A stretch of 64,000 nucleotides of DNA, taken from NCBI RefSeq assembly GCF_020075705.1, contig NZ_JAIQUM010000017.1, forward strand, positions 14,733-78,732. Direction: 5' to 3'. The stretch is from Metabacillus rhizolycopersici (lineage in GTDB: Bacteria > Bacillota > Bacilli > Bacillales > Bacillaceae). The translations under genes were made by a program, and so were the position numbers. Positions 53,153 to 62,249 of the stretch are shown here, piece by piece. Under the pieces are notes generated by a model. That model was given only the letters and a program-made list of their open reading frames with translations. It was not told the origin of the DNA and searched no databases. Positions within the stretch are counted from its first letter, which is position 1. The number at the start of each line of letters is the position of its first letter.

Positions 53153-53638
53153 ATGGATATTGCTGAGATTCAAAAGTTAATAAAGGCACTTGATCAATCT
53201 TCCATAGGTGAATTGGAATATAACAAAGAAGATATGAAACTATTATTAAAAAAAAATTTGAATGACGACCTACAATTTGTTAGAAAGGTTTCAGAAGGTT
53301 CTGTATCTAATAATAAAATGATTCAAGAGGACTACTCCATTCCGCATGCCCAAGTTAACGAATCAAATCAGGAAAATGTTGAAAAGCTTACAGAGAATTT
53401 ACATGAAATAAAATCACCCATGGTTGGCACTTTCTACGATTCATCATCTCCTGATGCAGAACCTTATGTGGAAATTGGAAAGGAAATAAATGAGGGTTCA
53501 GCTGTGTGTATAGTAGAAGCTATGAAACTATTCAATGAAATTGAGTCAGATGTAAGAGGAGAAGTAGTGGAGATCCTAGTTGGGAACGGAGAGCTAGTTG
53601 AATACGGACAGACGTTGTTTTTAGTAAATAAGAAGTAG
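53153..53638 (+). CDS. accB: Acetyl-CoA carboxylase biotin carboxyl carrier protein
   Basis: 161 residues. An N-terminal helix (DIAEIQKLIKAL) and a linker precede a C-terminal biotinyl domain with VEAMKLFNEIE; Lys125 is the biotinylation site. SPMVGTFY is the conserved opening of the domain. GAAAGGAGAA precedes the ATG. It is followed by accC, accD and accA, giving a complete acetyl-CoA carboxylase set next to the PKS. Confidence 0.92.
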   Translation: MDIAEIQKLIKALDQSSIGELEYNKEDMKLLLKKNLNDDLQFVRKVSEGSVSNNKMIQEDYSIPHAQVNESNQENVEKLTENLHEIKSPMVGTFYDSSSPDAEPYVEIGKEINEGSAVCIVEAMKLFNEIESDVRGEVVEILVGNGELVEYGQTLFLVNKK

Positions 53639-53650
53639 AGGTGGTTTTAG

Positions 53651-54997
53651 TTGATTAGAAAGTTACTTATTGCTAACCGTGGTGAGATTGCCGTTCGGAT
53701 TATTAGATCAGCAAGAGAAATGGGAATTAAAACTGTCGCTGTATTTTCAGAATCAGATAGAGAAGCTCTTCATGTACAAATGGCAGATGAAGCTCACTGT
53801 ATCGGTCCAGCTTCAGCAAAAGATAGTTATTTGAACACCATTAATTTGATGAGTATAGCAAAGTTAACAGAATGTAATGCAATTCATCCAGGGTATGGTT
53901 TTTTAGCAGAGAATGCTGAATTTGCTGAGCTTTGCAAGGAATGTAATATTACTTTTGTTGGACCTACTGCTCAGACGATTAGAAAAATGGGAGCTAAAGA
54001 CATAGCCAGAAAAACAATGATTGATGCTGAAGTACCCATAACTTTGGGATCAGAAGGAACCATTAATGACGTCGATGAAGGAATCAAAATAGCTGAAGAT
54101 ATTGGATATCCCGTCATTATTAAAGCTACAGCTGGAGGCGGAGGTAAAGGTATTCGAATCGCTCGAAACCAACAAGAGTTAAGAGACGGAATTAGAATTA
54201 CTCAACAAGAAGCTGAAGCAGCTTTTGGGAATCCAAATGTGTATTTAGAAAAATATATTATTGATTTTCGGCACATTGAAGTTCAAATATTAGCTGATAA
54301 TTATGGAAACGTCATTCATTTAGGGGAAAGGGATTGTACAATACAGCGAAGACTTCAAAAACTTTTAGAAGAATCACCCTCTCCTGGTATTGATAGTGAA
54401 ACTCGAGAAAAAATAACTGAAGTAGCAGTAAAAGCAGCCAAAGCTGCTAACTATTCAGGGGCTGGCACAATTGAATTTATTTATGACTTGAAAGATAAAG
54501 AGTTTTATTTTATGGAAATGAACACACGTATTCAAGTCGAACATCCTGTTACCGAAATGTTGACTGGTATAGACATTGTGAAAGAACAGATTCGTATTGC
54601 CTCGGGAGGAAAACTACGGTATTCCCAAGAGGATGTAACTTTTAATGGTTGGGCGATGGAATGTAGGATCAACGCAGAAAATCCTGAAAGAAATTTCATG
54701 CCATCACCTGGAACTGTAGAAGCATATCTACCACCAGGAGGGTTTGGAGTTCGGGTTGATTCTGCTGTCTATTCGGGTTGTACTATTTCGCCCTATTATG
54801 ACTCTATGGTAGCAAAAGTCATAACACATGGAGAAAGTAGAGAAGAAGCGATTGACCGTATGAAAAGAGCGTTAAGTGAATTTCTAATAACTGGTGTGAA
54901 TACTACGATCCCCTTCCATATGAAACTTTTGAATCACGATACGTTTATATCGGGTGAGTTTAATACGAAGTTTTTAGATCTTTACGATTTAAATTGA
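53651..54997 (+). CDS. accC: Biotin carboxylase subunit of acetyl-CoA carboxylase
   Basis: 448 residues, the standard length. It begins IRKLLIANRGEIAVRIIR; the ATP-grasp glycine loop is TAGGGGKGIRIA, and EMNTRIQVEHPVTE is the catalytic block. TTG start 53651 behind AGAGGTGG. Carboxylates the biotin of AccB with ATP and bicarbonate. Lies 12 bp after accB. Confidence 0.93.
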   Translation: MIRKLLIANRGEIAVRIIRSAREMGIKTVAVFSESDREALHVQMADEAHCIGPASAKDSYLNTINLMSIAKLTECNAIHPGYGFLAENAEFAELCKECNITFVGPTAQTIRKMGAKDIARKTMIDAEVPITLGSEGTINDVDEGIKIAEDIGYPVIIKATAGGGGKGIRIARNQQELRDGIRITQQEAEAAFGNPNVYLEKYIIDFRHIEVQILADNYGNVIHLGERDCTIQRRLQKLLEESPSPGIDSETREKITEVAVKAAKAANYSGAGTIEFIYDLKDKEFYFMEMNTRIQVEHPVTEMLTGIDIVKEQIRIASGGKLRYSQEDVTFNGWAMECRINAENPERNFMPSPGTVEAYLPPGGFGVRVDSAVYSGCTISPYYDSMVAKVITHGESREEAIDRMKRALSEFLITGVNTTIPFHMKLLNHDTFISGEFNTKFLDLYDLN

Positions 54998-55287
54998 TAA
55001 AGATATCTATCTATTTTGATAAATTAATCTTTCGATAACGTGCCTAAAGTGTAACAAGTTATTTAATCTTAAATCTATAAAATTAAATTGCAATAATCAT
55101 ATTTATTTTGATTTTATTTTGGTTTCCATCTTATCATCTACAAAAAGTGTGAAATTTCACTTGGGTATATTACCTATCGTTTTAATCATAACAACATTAT
55201 TTGTACAGTATATTGTGTCAAAGGTTAATAGTAAATAAAAGAAAGGGTACATGGTCTATTAATTGGTTGGCACTGGGAGGAAAGCTG
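54998..55287. other. Intergenic region accC / accD
   Basis: 290 bp, A-T rich, no gene. GTGAAATTTCAC (55149-55160) is a perfect 12-bp palindrome of unknown meaning and does not match the FapR box that I know from Bacillus fatty-acid genes. A frame upstream of the accD ATG (from 55201) is not translated as it has no RBS. Confidence 0.5.
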
Positions 55288-56142
55288 ATGATTAAAGGAA
55301 TTTTTTCACAAAAGAACAAATATGCAACTGTGCCATCCAGAGAAGCAAAATTGGATGTACCTGATGGGTTAATTACCAAATGTCCAAAGTGTAAAAAGAT
55401 TCTGTATACGAAAGAACTAATTAAGAGTTTAAAAGTTTGTTCAATTTGTCAATATTATTTTCAAATGAGTGCTCCAGAACGACTTGAACTTATCTTAGAT
55501 AAAGATAGTTTTAAAGAATACGATGAACAAATGGTTTCTAATAATCCTCTAGATTTTCCCCAGTATACGAAAAAGATAAAAATAGATCAGAAAAAGACAA
55601 ACCTTAACGAAGCAGTATTGACTGGTGAAGGAAAAATAAAAGGGCATGATACAGTAATAGCAGTAATGGACACTAGATTCCGTATGGGAAGTATGGGATC
55701 TGTAGTAGGAGAAAAGATTACAAGGGCTATAGAAAGAGCTACAGAAAAGGGATCCCCTTTTATTATTTTTACAGCTAGTGGAGGAGCCAGAATGCAGGAA
55801 GGAATCCTCAGTTTAATGCAGATGGCAAAAACAAGTTCTGCTGCAAAGATGCTAGATTTGTCAGGTAACTTATTTATTTCAGTCATGACAACTCCAACGA
55901 CTGGTGGCGTATCGGCAAGTTTCGCTTCCTTAGGGGACTATAACTTTGCAGAACCCGGTGCTCTAATTGGTTTTGCGGGAAGAAGAATAATTGAACAAAC
56001 GATACGTGAAGAGTTACCAGAGGATTTTCAAACAGCGGAATTTCTATTAAAGCATGGTCAATTAGATAATATATTAACCAGGGACAAAATGCGTGACACA
56101 TTAGGATCGATTCTCAGTCTTCATCAGGGAGGGATGATATAG
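55288..56142 (+). CDS. accD: Acetyl-CoA carboxylase carboxyltransferase subunit beta
   Basis: 284 residues. An N-terminal zinc ribbon with CPKCKK and CSICQYYF (four Cys), then the crotonase-like carboxyltransferase core with SGGARMQEG and [20 protein letters not shown] 55288 follows GGGAGGAAAG; the earlier in-frame ATG at 55201 lacks an RBS and would add 29 atypical residues. Overlaps accA by one base. Confidence 0.93.
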   Translation: MIKGIFSQKNKYATVPSREAKLDVPDGLITKCPKCKKILYTKELIKSLKVCSICQYYFQMSAPERLELILDKDSFKEYDEQMVSNNPLDFPQYTKKIKIDQKKTNLNEAVLTGEGKIKGHDTVIAVMDTRFRMGSMGSVVGEKITRAIERATEKGSPFIIFTASGGARMQEGILSLMQMAKTSSAAKMLDLSGNLFISVMTTPTTGGVSASFASLGDYNFAEPGALIGFAGRRIIEQTIREELPEDFQTAEFLLKHGQLDNILTRDKMRDTLGSILSLHQGGMI

Positions 56143-57137
56143 TGAAAAACTTTTTAGATTTTGAAGGTCCCATTATTGAATTAAAAGATAAAATATCAGA
56201 TTTAAAAGAGTTTATGAGCTCAAAAGAAATTGATTTATCCGATGAAGTTAATAAATTAGAACATAAATTACAACAATTAGAGAAAAAGATTTATAAACAA
56301 TTGACATCTTGGGACCGTGTACAGGTTTCAAGGCATCCTAACCGTCCGACTTCTCTTGATTATATTCAAGAGTTGTTTACTGATTTTCTTGAGATGCACG
56401 GTGATCGTACTTATGGAGATGATCCAGCTATTGTTGGGGGCATTTGCAGATTTGAAGATCAACCAGTGACTATCATTGGTCATCAGCGCGGAAAGGATAC
56501 AAAAGAAAATATTTACAGAAACTTTGGAATGCCTCATCCAGAAGGTTATAGAAAAGCGCTTCGGTTAATGAAACAAGCAGAAAAGTTTCAACGTCCTATA
56601 ATAACATTTATCGACACAAAAGGTGCTTATCCTGGAAAGGCTGCAGAAGAACGAGGGCAAAGTCAAGCAATTGCAAATAATTTATTTGAAATGGCATCAT
56701 TAACTGTCCCTGTTATTAGCATAGTTATTGGTGAAGGTGGGAGTGGCGGAGCATTAGGTTTAGGAGTATGTAACCACCTGCATATGCTTGAAAACTCAAC
56801 ATATTCTGTTATTTCACCTGAAGGTGCTGCAGCTCTTTTATGGAAAGATGCTTCCAAAGCTCAACTTGCAGCTGAAACTATGAAAATCACAGCTTATGAT
56901 TTAAAAGAATTAGGTATTGTTGATGAACTAATACCAGAAGTAAAAGGTGGGGCCCATTCTAATTTAACAGCGCAAGCAAAAGAGATTAGAGAAGTGCTAA
57001 GAAAATCACTAGCAGAGCTGAAGTGGTTAGAGAGAAATGATTTAATGAAAAAACGATATGAAAAATATAAACAAATAGGTCATTTTTCTATTAAGGAAGA
57101 TTTTAAACGAAAAGTAAAAGAACTAGTAGTAAATTAA
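56142..57137 (+). CDS. accA: Acetyl-CoA carboxylase carboxyltransferase subunit alpha
   Basis: 331 residues. N-terminal [15 protein letters not shown] helix, then [12 protein letters not shown] and the carboxyltransferase core with [16 protein letters not shown] and [13 protein letters not shown]. Starts with GTG 56142, whose G is the last base of the accD stop. Completes ACC. Dispersed acc operons are usual in Bacillus, so a four-gene set here suggests a dedicated malonyl-CoA supply for the PKS, though it could be the only copy of the cell. Confidence 0.92.
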   Translation: MKNFLDFEGPIIELKDKISDLKEFMSSKEIDLSDEVNKLEHKLQQLEKKIYKQLTSWDRVQVSRHPNRPTSLDYIQELFTDFLEMHGDRTYGDDPAIVGGICRFEDQPVTIIGHQRGKDTKENIYRNFGMPHPEGYRKALRLMKQAEKFQRPIITFIDTKGAYPGKAAEERGQSQAIANNLFEMASLTVPVISIVIGEGGSGGALGLGVCNHLHMLENSTYSVISPEGAAALLWKDASKAQLAAETMKITAYDLKELGIVDELIPEVKGGAHSNLTAQAKEIREVLRKSLAELKWLERNDLMKKRYEKYKQIGHFSIKEDFKRKVKELVVN

Positions 57138-57154
57138 TTGTCTTTCATGTCATC

Positions 57155-57206
57155 CTAAAATAATTCTCAAAGTATAAATGTTATGCTTTAGAGAATTATT
57201 TTTTAT
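57155..57206 (+). terminator. Terminator after accA
   Basis: AAATAATTCTC ... GAGAATTATTTTTT stem-loop with a T-run, about 20 bases after the accA stop. Confidence 0.85.
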
Positions 57207-57309
57207 AGACTCCTGCACTACAGGTTTAAAGTCTATCCTCTCTCAAAGTTTATATCATTCCAACACAAATTTGAAAGTTCAACAATCCGTATCCCTCTTC
57301 CAATAAAAG

Positions 57310-57540
57310 TTAGAAATGCTGTATATTTTTTAACGGCATAAATGAAGCTACTCTTCGTTTTTTCCCAAGATAGGAGAGTATTTCTTTACTTCCCTCATTA
57401 GAAAATGTGTTTATTCGAACATCCTCACTTCCCTTTTTACCATCACTGATGGGGTTTTGTACTATGATTTGTTCTTTTACAGCCCAATTAAATCGTGCTT
57501 AAATGCGCGTTAATCGAGAATTTAGAGTAGCAGGCATTGT
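57310..57540 (-). pseudogene. Decayed tyrosine-recombinase (integrase)-like fragment
   Basis: The minus-strand frame ending at about 57310 reads NWAVKEQIIVQNPISDG, then VRINTFSNEGSKEILSYLGKK. This resembles the region between the SAM-like and catalytic domains of phage-type integrases (pattern WAVKxxxIxxNP followed by xxTFSxEE). There is no start codon, a stop just upstream and no catalytic domain. The likeness is by eye only. Confidence 0.4.
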
Positions 57541-57845
57541 AGAGGAGCGTATATGACTACTACAAATTCAATCATCATTAGTATTAGGCTCCATATGAAA
57601 GTTTATTATTTCCTCGGTTCATCCAACCAACTATTTCTTCTCTCCTTACACCTAGGGGGAGGCACCCTTTTAAAAATCGAATAAAATAGGTATTCGAATT
57701 AGTAACAATACCCAAGCAGGGTTCATAATTTGTTGAGGAGAGTGTTCGTCGTTATGATTGAATGTCTTGAAATACAGTTGTTTTCGCTCTGCGCTTTTTT
57801 GGTGTGCTGTAAAATTTTGTGAATGAAAATACGGAGGTAAGTAAA

Positions 57846-58160
57846 ATGAATAATTTCCAGAATGAACTTCAAATGTTGAATGTTGGCGATTTTCAAGCGA
57901 GTGCGGCTACTCCTTGGGATCCAAACCAATATTACATGGATCAGGAACGCCTACTAGTCGGAGGTTTTTTTCGATGTTTTAGCTGTTTCAATTGTTTTAA
58001 CTGCTTTAATTGTTTTCGTTGCTCTAATTGCTTCCATTGCGGCGGTAACTGTGGTGGTCGTTGCGGCGGTAACTGTGGTGGTCGTTGTGGTGGTAACTGT
58101 GGTGGTCGTTGTGGTGGTAATTGTGGCGGTCGTTGTGGCGGGGGACGTTGCGGCGGTTGA
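57846..58160 (+). CDS. TOMM precursor peptide, heterocycloanthracin type
   Basis: 104 residues from ATG 57846, which follows ACGGAGGTAA; the frame's earlier GTG 57819 has no RBS. The leader (1-40) is MNNFQNELQMLNVGDFQ... ending LLVGG. The core has two Cys-rich blocks: first CFSCFNCFNCFNCFRC (cysteine every third residue, Phe between), then alternating GGNC and GGRC units (cysteine every fourth residue), ending GGGRCGG; 17 cysteines in total. The cysteines are the expected sites of thiazole formation. Heterocycloanthracin/sonorensin relatives share this leader/core plan. The adjacent maturation genes confirm the assignment. Confidence 0.92.
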   Translation: MNNFQNELQMLNVGDFQASAATPWDPNQYYMDQERLLVGGFFRCFSCFNCFNCFNCFRCSNCFHCGGNCGGRCGGNCGGRCGGNCGGRCGGNCGGRCGGGRCGG

Positions 58161-58190
58161 TATTTCTCGTTTTCAAATGAAATACCCTAT

Positions 58191-58229
58191 AGAGAAAAAC
58201 CCTTGCATGAGTTGCAGGGGTTTTTCTCT
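58191..58229 (+). terminator. Strong hairpin between precursor and maturation genes
   Basis: AGAGAAAAACCCTTGCA, loop TGAGT, TGCAGGGGTTTTTCTCT: a 17-bp stem with one mismatch. Placed 30 bp after the precursor stop, it should give partial termination so that the precursor is transcribed in excess. Confidence 0.88.
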
Positions 58230-58333
58230 GAAAGATTAGACATAAGAGACAAATTACAGTACATAGGATGATAGTGGAAATGGAAAATGAAGCTATTAGA
58301 TTTGAGGACAGCTAACGGATAAGGAGGAGCAGT

Positions 58334-60289
58334 ATGACAAATTTGAAACCTTCTATGCGTCTGAAGGTGAAAAGGGACACTTTTTTTCTCCCTGATCCGA
58401 ACAGCGGTGTGTATTTTCGAAATAATGTAAGTTCGTTCCACATGAAAGGCAGCACGATCGATCAGTGGGTTAATAAGCTAATACCAATGTTCAATGGGGA
58501 GTACACGTTGGAAAATTTAACTAAAGGACTACCTACTCCCTATCGAGATCGTGTGTATGAAATTGCAGAAGTACTATATCAAAACGGATTTGTTCGGGAT
58601 GTAAGCGGGGATTGTTCTCATCAATTGGCGGATCAGGTTCTTGAAAAGTATGCATCTCAAATTGAGTTTATAGAAAGTTTCGGTGAGTCTGGTGCGTACC
58701 GTTTTCAAACATATCGTCAAGCAAAAGTATTGGCAATCGGCTCTGGTTCCATATTTGTCTCATTGGTTTCTTCGTTGATTGAATCTGGATTGCCTAAGTT
58801 CCATGTACTAATCACGGAATCCGTACCGACAAATCGGCTGAGGTTAGAAGAATTGGTGGTACATGCCCGTAAAGCTGACCCTGAGGTTACGATAGAGGAA
58901 GTCATCCCGGAAAAGAAGGATGAAAGTTGTTTGCGGGAGATTGTGCAGTCGTTCGATTCAATTTTGTATGTGTCGCAGGAAGGTGATCTAGAGGAACTAC
59001 GAGCACTTCATAAGATTTGTAGGGAAGAGAAAAAGTCGTTTCTCCCTGCTATCTGTCTGCACAATGTGGGTTTGGCGGGTCCTTTGGTACATCCAGATTC
59101 TGATGGATGTTTTGAGTCTGCGTGGCGTAGTCTACACCAAACTGTATTTGATCATGACGAGCAACTACACAATGTCACTTCTACAGCTTGTGCAATGTTG
59201 GCTAATCTAATCGTGTTTGAATTGTTTAAAAAAGTGACGAGTGTTACTGATGATTCAGTGCAACGGAATCAAATCTTCTTGCTTGATCTAAATACGTTGG
59301 AAGGAAATTGGCATCCGTTTATGCCTCATCCGCTCGTAACTGGACGTACGACAGCAAAATGGTCTCAAGATATTAATAATAAAATCAAACAGAGCTCAAG
59401 TAGCGGAGAACCGAGCGGGTTGCTTCTGTACTTTAGCCAATTGACATCAGCGGAATCAGGTATTTTTCATATTTTAGAGGAAGAGGATCTAAAGCAGTTA
59501 CCATTAGCGCAGTGCCGCGTTCAGTCAGTTGATCCGTTATCGCAGGGACCCGCTGAGCTGTTACCGAGCATTGTCTGTTCAGAATTGACACATGAGAAGG
59601 CACGCAAAGAAGCGGGGTTATCAGGGATTGAAGCCTATGTGTCGCGAATGATTGATGTGTTCGTTACGACTCTTCCTCCACAAGAGAAAGCCGAGAAAAG
59701 GATCGGTGAATCGCAGGAATTTGTTGGTGTCGGAGCGGGAGAAACAGTTGCTGAAGGTGTTTGCCGCGGTTTGCAAAAGTGTTTAACGGAAGAACTGCGC
59801 AAACAACAGGTCGATCAGATCAATGTCGTCACCAAGGTGCAGGTAAATGATATAGAAGATATTCGTTGTCAGTATTATTTACAAGCACTGACTACGTTAG
59901 AGGGTGCGCCAACCATAGGATTTGGAAAGGGAATTTCCGGTTTTCCAGTCGTATGGGTCGGTACGAATGATCGCTGGTATGGCAGTGTAGGGTTGAATAC
60001 AACAATGGCCATGCAAAATGCATTACAACAAGCGTTAATAAATGGAAAAGGTCAGGCTAGGCAGGCGTTAGTGGCTTCGTCCGTGGTTTTGGTCGAAAGG
60101 GATTCTCAAAGTCTTGTGATCTCTTCAAGTGAAGAGACTTCACAATCCGAGGTTCTCCAATCCACACTACAAGTTTTGGAACGGAATCGTAGGAGACTTT
60201 TGGTATTCGAACTAGAATGGGAACCATTTTTGACAAAGGAATTTGTCGGTGTGTATGGTGTAGTCTTACGGGAGGAGGGAGCTAGGTGA
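58334..60289 (+). CDS. TOMM F-protein, ocin-ThiF-like leader-binding partner
   Basis: 651 residues. Residues 8-90 look like the RiPP recognition element (RRE) that binds the leader (DTFFLPDPNSGVYFRN, then GEYTLENLTKGL). Next comes a ThiF/E1-like Rossmann part (KVLAIGSGSIFVSLVSSL, residues 136-153) without the adenylation Arg finger that I could identify. The C-terminal part (about 430-650) has YcaO-like features (GAGETVAEGVCRGLQ). In the heterocycloanthracin system the F protein presents the precursor to the cyclodehydratase. RBS GGATAAGGAGGAG; overlaps the next gene by 4 bp. Confidence 0.85.
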   Translation: MTNLKPSMRLKVKRDTFFLPDPNSGVYFRNNVSSFHMKGSTIDQWVNKLIPMFNGEYTLENLTKGLPTPYRDRVYEIAEVLYQNGFVRDVSGDCSHQLADQVLEKYASQIEFIESFGESGAYRFQTYRQAKVLAIGSGSIFVSLVSSLIESGLPKFHVLITESVPTNRLRLEELVVHARKADPEVTIEEVIPEKKDESCLREIVQSFDSILYVSQEGDLEELRALHKICREEKKSFLPAICLHNVGLAGPLVHPDSDGCFESAWRSLHQTVFDHDEQLHNVTSTACAMLANLIVFELFKKVTSVTDDSVQRNQIFLLDLNTLEGNWHPFMPHPLVTGRTTAKWSQDINNKIKQSSSSGEPSGLLLYFSQLTSAESGIFHILEEEDLKQLPLAQCRVQSVDPLSQGPAELLPSIVCSELTHEKARKEAGLSGIEAYVSRMIDVFVTTLPPQEKAEKRIGESQEFVGVGAGETVAEGVCRGLQKCLTEELRKQQVDQINVVTKVQVNDIEDIRCQYYLQALTTLEGAPTIGFGKGISGFPVVWVGTNDRWYGSVGLNTTMAMQNALQQALINGKGQARQALVASSVVLVERDSQSLVISSSEETSQSEVLQSTLQVLERNRRRLLVFELEWEPFLTKEFVGVYGVVLREEGAR

Positions 60290-62226
60290 GTGCAGTCGTA
60301 GCAGTTATCGGAGAAGGATTGTTAGCGGACTACGTGTGTGAAGAAGTGTCAGTCGAATACCAGGTAGTTCGTCAACCTGATTTTGCGGAAGGAGTACATG
60401 AGGCTACTGATTTAGTTCTCGTGTTACATGATACCTGGAATCCTTCTGTTCATCAAAAGGCGGAAGAGGTGTTACGTCCAACCGGCATTCCTTGGTTACG
60501 TGGCTTCGTCTCATTTGGTGAAGGTGTGGTTGGGCCGTTAGTTCGTTCTGATAAAAAAGGGTGCTCACGATGTGCTGACATGCGCCAACACATGGCTGGA
60601 CGCGACCGTAAAGAGATGTGGGAAATTGGCCAGAAGCTAGCGGTGGACGGGGGAATGTCGCGTGATGCGTGGGCATCGCGTTCGGGACTTTTGCAAATCT
60701 CTTATCTACTTAAGGATGAGGTCCAGAGGATATTGCAAGATGATGAGATACATTTAGATGGACGGGTATTTTTCGTTAATCTAAAAACATTAAAGAGTTC
60801 ATGGCATCCGTTTTTGCCTGATCCGTTATGTTCAGTTTGTAGTCAATTACCTGAAGATTCACCGACTGCAGCCCAAATTTCACTAAAATCAAGTCCGAAA
60901 ATAGAAGGGAGTTATCGCTGCCGTTCGATGGATGATTTAAATCAAGTTCTCGTTAAAGACTATTTGGATCAACGGACGGGTATTTTTAATGGGAAAATGT
61001 ACGATCTTGTACCTCCCTTTGCAGATGTAGGTGTAAATTTGCCGTTATTCTCAGGAGACGAGGGAGTAGCAGGGAGGACTCATTCATACGCTTTAAGCGA
61101 GTTAACTGCTATATTGGAGGGCTTGGAGCGCTCCTGTGGGATGGCTCCTCGTGGGAAACGGACTGTGGTTTATGATAGTTTCCGTAATTTGAAAGATCTA
61201 GCGCTTGATCCTCTGAAAGTAGGAGTGCATGCAAAGGAACAGTATGCTAGTCCTGGTTTTCCGTTTGAACAGTTTAATCCAGAGCGTCCGATAAATTGGG
61301 TATGGGGCTATTCATTTTTGCAAGAGCGACCTATTTTGGTTCCTGAGTTGCTCGCCTATTATAGCTTGGGGTGCGGACAAGGATTTGTTTATGAAACCTC
61401 AAACGGCTGCGCATTGGGAGGGAGTTTGGAGGAAGCTATTTTCTACGGTATTTTGGAAGTGGTAGAACGTGATTCGTTCTTAATGGCTTGGTATGCAGAG
61501 CTTTCCCTTCCACGTCTTGATCCTGCTTCAGCGAACGATCAAGAATTGCAGCTGATGATCGACCGTGTCCGTGCAGTGGGAGGATATGATCTGCACTTTT
61601 ATAACTCGACGATGGAGCACGGAATTCCAAGCGTTTGGGCAATAGCAAAAAATAGGAAAAAGAAGGGGCTGAATATTATCTGTGCTGCCGGAGCACACCT
61701 TGATCCAGTACGGGCGGTAAAAAGTACAATCCATGAGTTGGCTGCGATGATGATGACGTTAGATGAGAAATTTGAGTCGGAGAAGGAGAAGTTTGAACGA
61801 ATGCTACGTGATTCCTCCTTAGTGAAGAAAATGGATGATCATGGCATGCTGTACGGTTTGCCACAAGCGGAAGAACGCCTACAGTTTTTACTGGATGATA
61901 AGCGTCCGTTGCGATCGTTTGCTGAGGAATTCAAGTGGAAGTCGACTCATGCAAATCTGACTGATGATCTAAAGGACATTCTTCAAAAGTTTCGACAACT
62001 GAATCTCGATGTGATTGTAGTGGATCAATCGACATCGGAAACGAAACGAAATGGTCTGTATTGCGTGAAAGTACTGATTCCGGGGATGTTGCCAATGACT
62101 TTTGGACATCATCTTACGAGGATATCAGGGCTTGCGCGGGTGCTGCGAGTGCCAATGGAACTTGGATATCGAGAGCAGCCGCTAACAGTTGAACAGCTCA
62201 ATACACATCCACATCCATTTCCATAA
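60286..62226 (+). CDS. TOMM cyclodehydratase, fused E1-like and YcaO (SagCD/HcaD type)
   Basis: 646 residues. The N-terminal E1-like part has two Zn-type cysteine pairs (CSRCADMR near residue 95 and CSVCSQLP near 185). The C-terminal YcaO domain (about 230-646) carries NGCALGGSLEEAIFYGILEVVERD and ends in a Pro-rich tail (THPHPFP), as in YcaO cyclodehydratases. It uses ATP to turn Cys into thiazoline in the precursor. GTG start overlaps the F-protein stop. Because a separate F protein is present, this system should be of the F-dependent kind. Confidence 0.88.
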   Translation: MSAVVAVIGEGLLADYVCEEVSVEYQVVRQPDFAEGVHEATDLVLVLHDTWNPSVHQKAEEVLRPTGIPWLRGFVSFGEGVVGPLVRSDKKGCSRCADMRQHMAGRDRKEMWEIGQKLAVDGGMSRDAWASRSGLLQISYLLKDEVQRILQDDEIHLDGRVFFVNLKTLKSSWHPFLPDPLCSVCSQLPEDSPTAAQISLKSSPKIEGSYRCRSMDDLNQVLVKDYLDQRTGIFNGKMYDLVPPFADVGVNLPLFSGDEGVAGRTHSYALSELTAILEGLERSCGMAPRGKRTVVYDSFRNLKDLALDPLKVGVHAKEQYASPGFPFEQFNPERPINWVWGYSFLQERPILVPELLAYYSLGCGQGFVYETSNGCALGGSLEEAIFYGILEVVERDSFLMAWYAELSLPRLDPASANDQELQLMIDRVRAVGGYDLHFYNSTMEHGIPSVWAIAKNRKKKGLNIICAAGAHLDPVRAVKSTIHELAAMMMTLDEKFESEKEKFERMLRDSSLVKKMDDHGMLYGLPQAEERLQFLLDDKRPLRSFAEEFKWKSTHANLTDDLKDILQKFRQLNLDVIVVDQSTSETKRNGLYCVKVLIPGMLPMTFGHHLTRISGLARVLRVPMELGYREQPLTVEQLNTHPHPFP

Positions 62227-62249
62227 GTAGTAACGAGGAGGGGTGGAGG

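Larger units (their letters stand above)
57138..57845. other. 708-bp region between the two biosynthetic clusters
   Basis: Contains the terminator of the acc genes (57155-57206), a decayed recombinase-like fragment (57310-57540, minus strand) and the leader of the TOMM precursor. No intact gene is present. Confidence 0.6.

Noticed and set aside
55149..55160. FapR operator near accD
   Set aside because: GTGAAATTTCAC is palindromic but does not resemble the Bacillus FapR box, so no regulator is assigned.
58025..58160. Tandem GGNC/GGRC-coding repeat as a CRISPR array or minisatellite
   Set aside because: The units are 12 bp, in frame and without spacers; they encode the core of a TOMM precursor.
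58051..58441. Frames overlapping the TOMM precursor and the start of the F protein (58051-58239 plus, 58187-58441 minus)
   Set aside because: Shadow frames of the repeat and hairpin, Val-rich or antisense, without their own RBS.
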